64,000 nucleotides of DNA from Chondrosia reniformis (taxonomy: Eukaryota > Porifera > Demospongiae > Chondrillida > Chondrillidae). The DNA lies in assembly GCA_947172415.1 (NCBI GenBank), contig OX359190.1, positions 8,246,001 through 8,310,000 of the forward strand, written 5' to 3'. Every line of letters starts with the position of its first letter. Within the stretch, counting starts at the first letter, position 1. The position numbers and the translations under genes are program-made. The notes under the pieces are model-generated. The model saw only the letters and a list, made by a program, of their open reading frames with translations, did no database searches and had not been told where the DNA came from. This document shows, piece by piece, positions 58,101-64,000 of this stretch.

Positions 58101-61100
58101 TGCTTAACCTTACGCATACCAGTAAAGCAACTTTCTGCAGACTTGTTTTGACCACGAGGTTTGCTTATATGAAGTCTTCAGGTGTAATTTGTCTGAATGA
58201 CCAAACACTGATCATTATAGTACTACATTTTTAAGTATAATTCATCCTGATATATGTATAGCACTGAAATACAAAGGGAGACAAGGATAAATATGAGTAT
58301 AGTTACTGTATAACCTTTGTACCCCCAACAAAGCAGTTCAAGTGCCCCACCAGTGTTTTTTTAACTTGGATTGCTTGTTACATCTCTAAGCTGTAGTACG
58401 AAGTATATACCATATTTGTCCGTATAGAGGCAGGCTCAAATAAAGGCTGGCTCTCATTTAGAGGCTGCAGGTCAGCTGGGCTATTCTTAAATAGAAGCCA
58501 GCCTTGAATAGAAGCTAATCTCTTGAATAGTGGCCGAATCTCTCCAATTGACTTGCTGGTCGAGGTGCGAACCGATCATGACGTCTGATTAGTTTCTGCT
58601 GCAGTAGCGATGTTAAAGCAAAAGTCTTACGATGTCTCCATCAAGTTGAAGGCCACTGCAAATATCTATACCAATGCCAATTTTAACATAGAATCCCAGC
58701 TTGAATTGAAGCTGGTCAAAAATGACTGGAATAGAAGCTGGGGCTGTATTTGTCCGAATAGAAGCTGGGGCTTCTATTCGGACAAATACAGTATGTCAAT
58801 GTATGGGATGTAGTTTTAAACACGCTCTACCCCCAAATTGATTGTTTGCTATATATATTTAATACTTTCAGGTCATGAGAGGGGAAGGGAGAAGAATTAA
58901 CTATGCCTACTTTAAAGCCTTCAACCAACTGCTGAATAATTTGGAATTGATGGAGAAAGCTTTTACCATGGCAACCCATTCAAATTCAGCTATGGCAATA
59001 ACTATGGACCAATTGCAAGCATCTGCCCAACAGTTTCCACAGGTTGAGTTGAATATTTATTAAATCGCATTTAACAGCTAAGTCATAGCTGTGATTTATA
59101 TTTACTGCAGCTAATGTAGAGTTAGATTTCATTTGAGCCAAGCAAAGCTCAGTTTATAGATTAGAAATAAAAATGGCTGTCATTTTTTCATTTAATAATT
59201 TGGTTTTCTGGCAGAGGTTGTGTTGCAGTTGTAATCAAACTGCATGTGCAGTTAGCATTTAAACTTGGGTACTGACACATACCTATGTTTATATCTGGTA
59301 TTACAGTAAAGAAATGGCTAAAAACACCCCAAAGCACAACTTCATTATAGTTAGGAGATTTGGCTATGGGAATCTCTTTATTCACCTGACAGCATTACAC
59401 TTTGCTTGGCATTAGGAGTGACTAGATTTTGTTGTATTTCACAATCTCATTGGTAACACATACAAGTCTTTCCTGCGCAATAATTGAATGTGATTGTGAC
59501 TACTTTATGTTACTAGTATTCTCATTGGTTGATTTTGAATACTGTAATATTTTTGTTTCTGTTTTCTTTCCAACCTTACGGTACCATCTAATTGTGATGA
59601 TGAAATGTTTTATTTACATTCAATTTGAAAATTGTACAATCTTCTCCTTAGATACCGACGATTTCATCCACAAGTTTTCCATCTGTCTTAAGACGAATAA
59701 TTCTCTGGTGAACGTATTAACTTAAGCGATGAGGCATTCTTTAAGCGCAAAATGAGTAGCAAAGACTTGTTATATTTTGCCTTTAATGTGTTAACAAGAT
59801 GCAAGCGCTTTCGAGGCCTTGCGAGGCCTCACAAGGCCTCGAGAGTGCTTGCGAGGAACATGTTTATTACTTTCAATCACCACTGTAATTATGATGATGA
59901 AATGTTTTACATACACTCAATTTGAAAATTGTGCAATAGAGCCATATAAGCTTTAGTATATAGATAATCTACAAATTTTGGAAACCTCTGAGTCACCTAA
60001 TATTATTAGCAGTATTTTACGAATACTTCTTGTAGATTACTCCACTCCAAGTTAGTTTAGTGTTTGAATTTTTAAACTCTGAGAAAAACACTGGGTAAGC
60101 AGAAGTTACCAACATTGTTTGTAGGTAGTTTTCATGAATATCACAACTTTCAATACTCTTCAATGTAGATATGTATCAGTGAATGATTTTGAGAAGTTGA
60201 TGCCTCGTTCACATCAGCCACCCGTTTCCATGGAGTACACTTTGATCACACAAGAGAAGAGAAGCCTTGCAAGTGGGCTTCTTGAGGGAGTTTATAGATT
60301 TTCCCTTGCAGCAGTTGGTGGAGGTGAGTACATCTCTAAGTTCTCTTGTCAGCTTCTGCATTTAATATATGCAAGTTATATCATAATCTTAGTATAGGAA
60401 AATGGCTGACTGTGACCAAATGCTTGCTTGTTTGCAAGATGAGATTTATTTATTTTGTGAACATTTCCCGTCTCTGTATATAATATAATTGTACATGTAC
60501 GTATAAGCACCCATTTGTGAATATAAAAACACAACAAAATATTTTGTTCAACCAGGAATTAGTGATTAAGGAGGATATACAGTGTTAAGATTTCTACAGG
60601 AAGTGATGTCAATCTTAAGCATTCAGTATCTTTAGTCACTAAAGCAAATCTCCCGAGTTTCTTCTCTTCAATAGCCATATCAAGCCTGAGCTACGTACCT
60701 GAATGCCATGGCAATAGAGTATAAAATAGTTATAGCCCAAAGATAAGGACCTGAAAAGCACTAGGAGGCGAGACCGGGTAATTATATTTCAAAGAAAATC
60801 CACATCAATGGGCTATAACTATGTATTACTTTTTTTACTTCCTGTTTAATTTTTAATTTAATAATTTTATTTTCATAGCTACTGGAGCTACAGCTGTCTA
60901 TCCTATTGATTTGGTCAAAACAAGACTTCAAAACCAACGAGGATCTTTGGCCGGAGAGATTCTGTATAAGAACAGTTTTGATTGTTTTAGAAAGGTATTA
61001 AGCCTCTGATGTTCTAGCAATCTGAATTTTAACTGTCTCAATATATAACATCTAGAAATGTGAAAATCTGTATAATTAAGCTTGACATGTGATTGTTTTT

Positions 61101-62888
61101 TGTATGTTTTAAGGTGATAAAATACGAAGGATTCTTTGGTCTCTATAGAGGGCTTGTACCTCAGTTAGTGGGCGTGTCTCCAGAGAAAGCCATCAAACTG
61201 ACCATGAATGACACAGTGAGAGATTTCTTCACAAATAATAAAGGGGAAATACCCCTATGGGGCGAGATTATTGCAGGAGGTTGTGTAAGTTTATCACTAC
61301 ACTTCAGTATCACAGAGTTACCTGTAACTAAACAGTCAAATAACGAGAGGTAGACCAGTATTAAACCTTGTAACATATACCATACAACTGGAAATTTTGG
61401 TGGCATATATATTGGTGGTTTTGAGTACTGTGAATAGATTTTGCAACCGAATAATTACAAATGCTGACCTTTAGTGAATCATCAAGTTGAATGTTTTGAT
61501 GTTTATGTTTTAGGGAGGGGCCTCTCAGGTGATGTTTACTAATCCCATTGAGATTGTGAAGATTCGTATGCAAGTCGCCGGTGAGGTAGCGGGTGGAAGG
61601 GTTGGTGTATTTACTGTTTTAAAGGACCTGGGATTTTTTGGGCTATACAAAGTAAGTATGCACAATTGCTGTGTATTTTAATACTTAAATATACTGTAAT
61701 ATATTTGTTTGTAAATTGATGGACCTTGTAATTAACCATAGAGAAATATATTGCCACTAAGAGTTGCCATACGGACTGTATGAGACTCATAAAAGTCTGG
61801 AAAACAGCAAAATCATAATTGACACAGAATAAAGAATCAAATATTTCGAGTTTAAAAACTCGTTGGGCTGCCGAATTAACTCGAACTACTTGGCCACTTT
61901 GTTGGGATTTACTATATATATTCTTAATCTTAATGATTGAGGATGCTTAAGTGTCCTGAACTTTTTAAATAACAATGGAACTTTGTTAATAACTAAAGCT
62001 TCCTGAACGCCGCCATTTGTAAAACAATGTATTGACATATATATTAAGTGTTATAATAGTTGCATATTATATATATATATCTATCTTTCCATAATATGAA
62101 GCCATACAACATAATCGGCAAATGAAAACAATATAAGGGGCTGCTAAAAACCTTCAACAGAAAAACCATTGGCCCTACAATAATACAATGAGAATATATT
62201 TTTACACATTTGTATACTTTATGTGAAGGTAACTTTTTCATTGTATATGTATCCTCTTTTTAAACACCTGCCAAATAGTCTTATTCTTGTGTGATGAACA
62301 TAAATATGACCCAATTTTGATAATTAACTATATTCAGTCATTTGGTGTATTAATTTCTTCCATAAATTACCTTTAATCAGGCATGTCAGAAGCATTTTAG
62401 AAGTGCTGCGGCCATGGAAACTTTTTGTGAATGCACACGATTATAAGGATTTTTACCTTTACAATTCAGTCATGTTTCGATGACGTCATAACAATAATGT
62501 TGCAATCAAAACATGGCCGACTAGTACAGGACTAGCAATAGTTGTTTTTCAGACTTCTGAAAGCTGAAATAATTTCATAAAAGGAGCTTTAAAATGGTGG
62601 GACCTAGGCCGCATCAGCTGCAGCAGTTCCGACGGTCTTAATAAATGAAAAAATAGTGAAACATTTTATATATTATTCAATCATTCAATTCAGGGTGTGT
62701 CTGCTTGTCTATTGAGGGATATCCCCTTCTCAGCCATTTATTTTCCCACCTATGCCCACATGAAGAAGTTTACTGCTGACAGTAAGGGTAAAAATGGTGT
62801 GGCCTCTCTATTTATCAGTGCCTTTTTGGCCGGTGTACCAGCTGCTGGCCTTCTTACCCCTGCTGATGTTATCAAGACACGACTACAG
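55151..62888 (+). CDS. SLC25A12/13: calcium-binding mitochondrial aspartate/glutamate carrier (aralar/citrin), 3' end outside window
   Basis: Twelve phase-consistent exons: 55151-55201, 55260-55399, 56629-56744, 57270-57409, 57769-57915, 58872-59042, 60036-60094, 60169-60323, 60879-60994, 61114-61284, 61514-61651, 62694-62888; 533 aa so far against about 675 in vertebrates. The protein exchanges mitochondrial aspartate for cytosolic glutamate plus a proton across the inner membrane, serving the malate-aspartate shuttle, and is switched by calcium. The N-terminal half is a chain of EF-hand-like units (TADTTGDGLISFEEY-type loop, then [13 protein letters not shown]). The carrier half begins near residue 305 and shows the signatures [20 protein letters not shown] and [10 protein letters not shown], one per carrier repeat. 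The third repeat is cut after its first helix at donor GTGAGG. The start ATGGCG lies at the expected N-terminus (MASERPEQ). Confidence 0.95.
58409..58793. mobile_element. 385-bp MITE with TIRs and a perfect terminal hairpin
   Basis: The left end reads CCATATTTGTCCGTATAGAG. The right end, inverted, reads TACTGTATTTGTCCGAATAG. Several AATAGAAGC(C) words lie inside. The right end itself is a perfect 22-bp inverted repeat with a 4-nt loop at 58744-58791. It lies in the carrier intron 57916-58871. Confidence 0.65.
61840..62220. repeat. dispersed repeat family D, copy 2
   Basis: Co-linear with 39150-39545: CTTTGTTGG, ATTCTTAA..GATT, CTGAACGCC, ATGTATTGACATAT, ATGAAGCCAT and GGGGCTGC-type blocks in order. 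It lies in the carrier intron before exon 62694. Confidence 0.5.
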
Positions 62889-64000
62889 GTGAGGAAATGA
62901 CATCAGGCTAGCTATAAGTACCTTAGAAACATTACTATAATTGTGCATTGCCAAGGGTGAGGACATTTAGGAGTATAAATTATTTTCTTTAAGGAAATCT
63001 GTCAGACTAGCTACGTATAATTGATTTATGATTGGGACATTTCAAAAGTCACATATACACAGGAGGTCTCTCAAGTGGTGGAGTGTGGAGTGTTCTATAG
63101 GGTAGCTAATTTTCTATGAGTAAGTTTCAATTATTAAACTCTTTTAAAGGAGTATCTATTATACATTAACTGTGTATAATTAGAATTAGCTAGCTAGTAT
63201 ATTTTTATTTAGCTGAGTATCCTTATTATGTACAAAGTAGAGGTAAGCTCTTGCTAGTGATTATACGGAAATTTCTAGGAAAGCGTGGGCAAATGTGGGG
63301 AGGAGTTAAGGCTTCATGGAGGATATACTATATATAGTGCAAGTTACAAAATACCATAGTAATCTAATATGAATGAATAAATGAATTTCTCAGACAGCTG
63401 TATCTCCAATGCTGGAGGTATATATGTTTAGTCCCTTACAACATTATACGTATACAAAAGTGGTAATACTACAGTTAGACAATAATATTAATTAATTTAT
63501 AATATATGTAATTCATATGGCTGGACCTAGAAACAGAATGGGCATATAATATACGTATATGAACTTGTATCCTTATGTGTATCTAGTCTAAACTGTATAT
63601 ATTACTGTGGTATAGAATTTAATAACCTCCTAGGAGCCATGAATTGCACATTGTTTAGTCATTTACATAAAATTGCAGTATATACAATGTCATCTTATAA
63701 TTATATATGTAAGATTGTCATATAGCCCTTGCTGATAATCATAATGTTATGTGAAAGACATAGGTATTCATTTTACCCCTAACATTAAATTTAATATGAC
63801 CTACATTCCATTCATTTCATCATGTGTCCTAAGTTAACATCTCATTCAACTTTTTGGTGCTAAAAAGGTGTGTATATATATACATTTGTTATGGTAATTT
63901 ACTGAATTGAAGGGTGCTATTGAAAACACAAGTATATCTCCAAACTTGGTGCTTGTACACCATAGTAGGCTTATTTCTTTCATTTGGTTGGTATCACTTG
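62889..64000 (+). other. 3' intron of the carrier gene, running off the window
   Basis: Starts with donor GTGAGG and contains no continuation of the third carrier repeat. Around 63200-63360 it carries a copy of the element seen at 54690-54960, with TAGTGCAAGTTACAA at 63335. The remainder is AT-rich filler. Confidence 0.6.

Noticed and set aside
59652..59713. Apparent exon [15 protein letters not shown] after TCCTTAG in the carrier gene
   Set aside because: It has an in-frame stop, and the carrier family's expected sequence ([12 protein letters not shown]) is found at 60036-60094 in correct phase.
1..64000. CRISPR arrays, operons, tRNA or rRNA genes
   Set aside because: The repeats are contiguous minisatellites without spacers, the genes are intron-rich and eukaryotic, and I saw no cloverleaf with tRNA box A/B or rRNA sequence.

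Overview
The window is nuclear DNA of a metazoan, most likely a sponge (demosponge-like). The evidence is AT-rich sequence, GT-AG introns of about 45 bp to 6 kb, compact gene spacing, animal-only chromatin and carrier architectures (MBD-DDT-PHD-bromodomain; EF-hand mitochondrial carrier), a Roc-COR protein with CARD- and death-like domains, and introns full of the palindromic word TACGTA. The species cannot be proven from the sequence alone.

Layout. 1-124: tail of an unknown + strand gene. 1490-2273: two-exon gamma-glutamylamine cyclotransferase (GGACT). 3079-17382: a 20-exon gene for an FHA-like / ankyrin / C-terminal RING protein of about 1030 aa. 18464 or 18939-41801: a BAZ2A/BAZ2B (TIP5-type) chromatin remodeller of about 2041 aa in about 27 exons, carrying AT-hooks, MBD/TAM, DDT/WHIM, two PHD fingers and a bromodomain. 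42507-43966: an unresolved minus-strand gene or remnant with a signal-peptide-like start and collagen-like Gly-X-Y exons. 44089/46420-51910: a Kelch module followed by Roc-COR-CARD-Death, possibly one protein of about 1330 aa. 53883-54506 (minus): a secreted 14-cysteine protein of three CX6C-based modules. 55151 to beyond 62888: the calcium-binding mitochondrial aspartate/glutamate carrier (SLC25A12/13), cut by the window edge. All exon joins reported for the main genes were checked for reading-frame phase by hand.

Non-coding layer. Introns hold a dispersed roughly 200-bp repeat family (at least 14 copies, all in the first 41 kb), several TIR/foldback elements (about 3.8, 32.4, 37.2, 44.7-46.3 and 58.4-58.8 kb), two further dispersed families, and minisatellites. 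Two tandem duplications sit exactly on 5' splice sites: a 15-copy array on a BAZ2 donor and a 2-copy duplication on a Roc-COR-CARD donor.

Function. The genes do not form one pathway. They are a mix of metabolism (GGACT, aspartate/glutamate carrier), ubiquitin signalling (ANK-RING), chromatin (BAZ2), putative stress/innate signalling (Kelch-Roc-COR-CARD-Death) and secreted proteins. The most unusual items are the Kelch/Roc-COR/CARD/Death locus, the FHA-like-ANK-RING protein, the BAZ2 homologue with a second PHD finger, the splice-donor arrays and the triple CX6C secreted protein.
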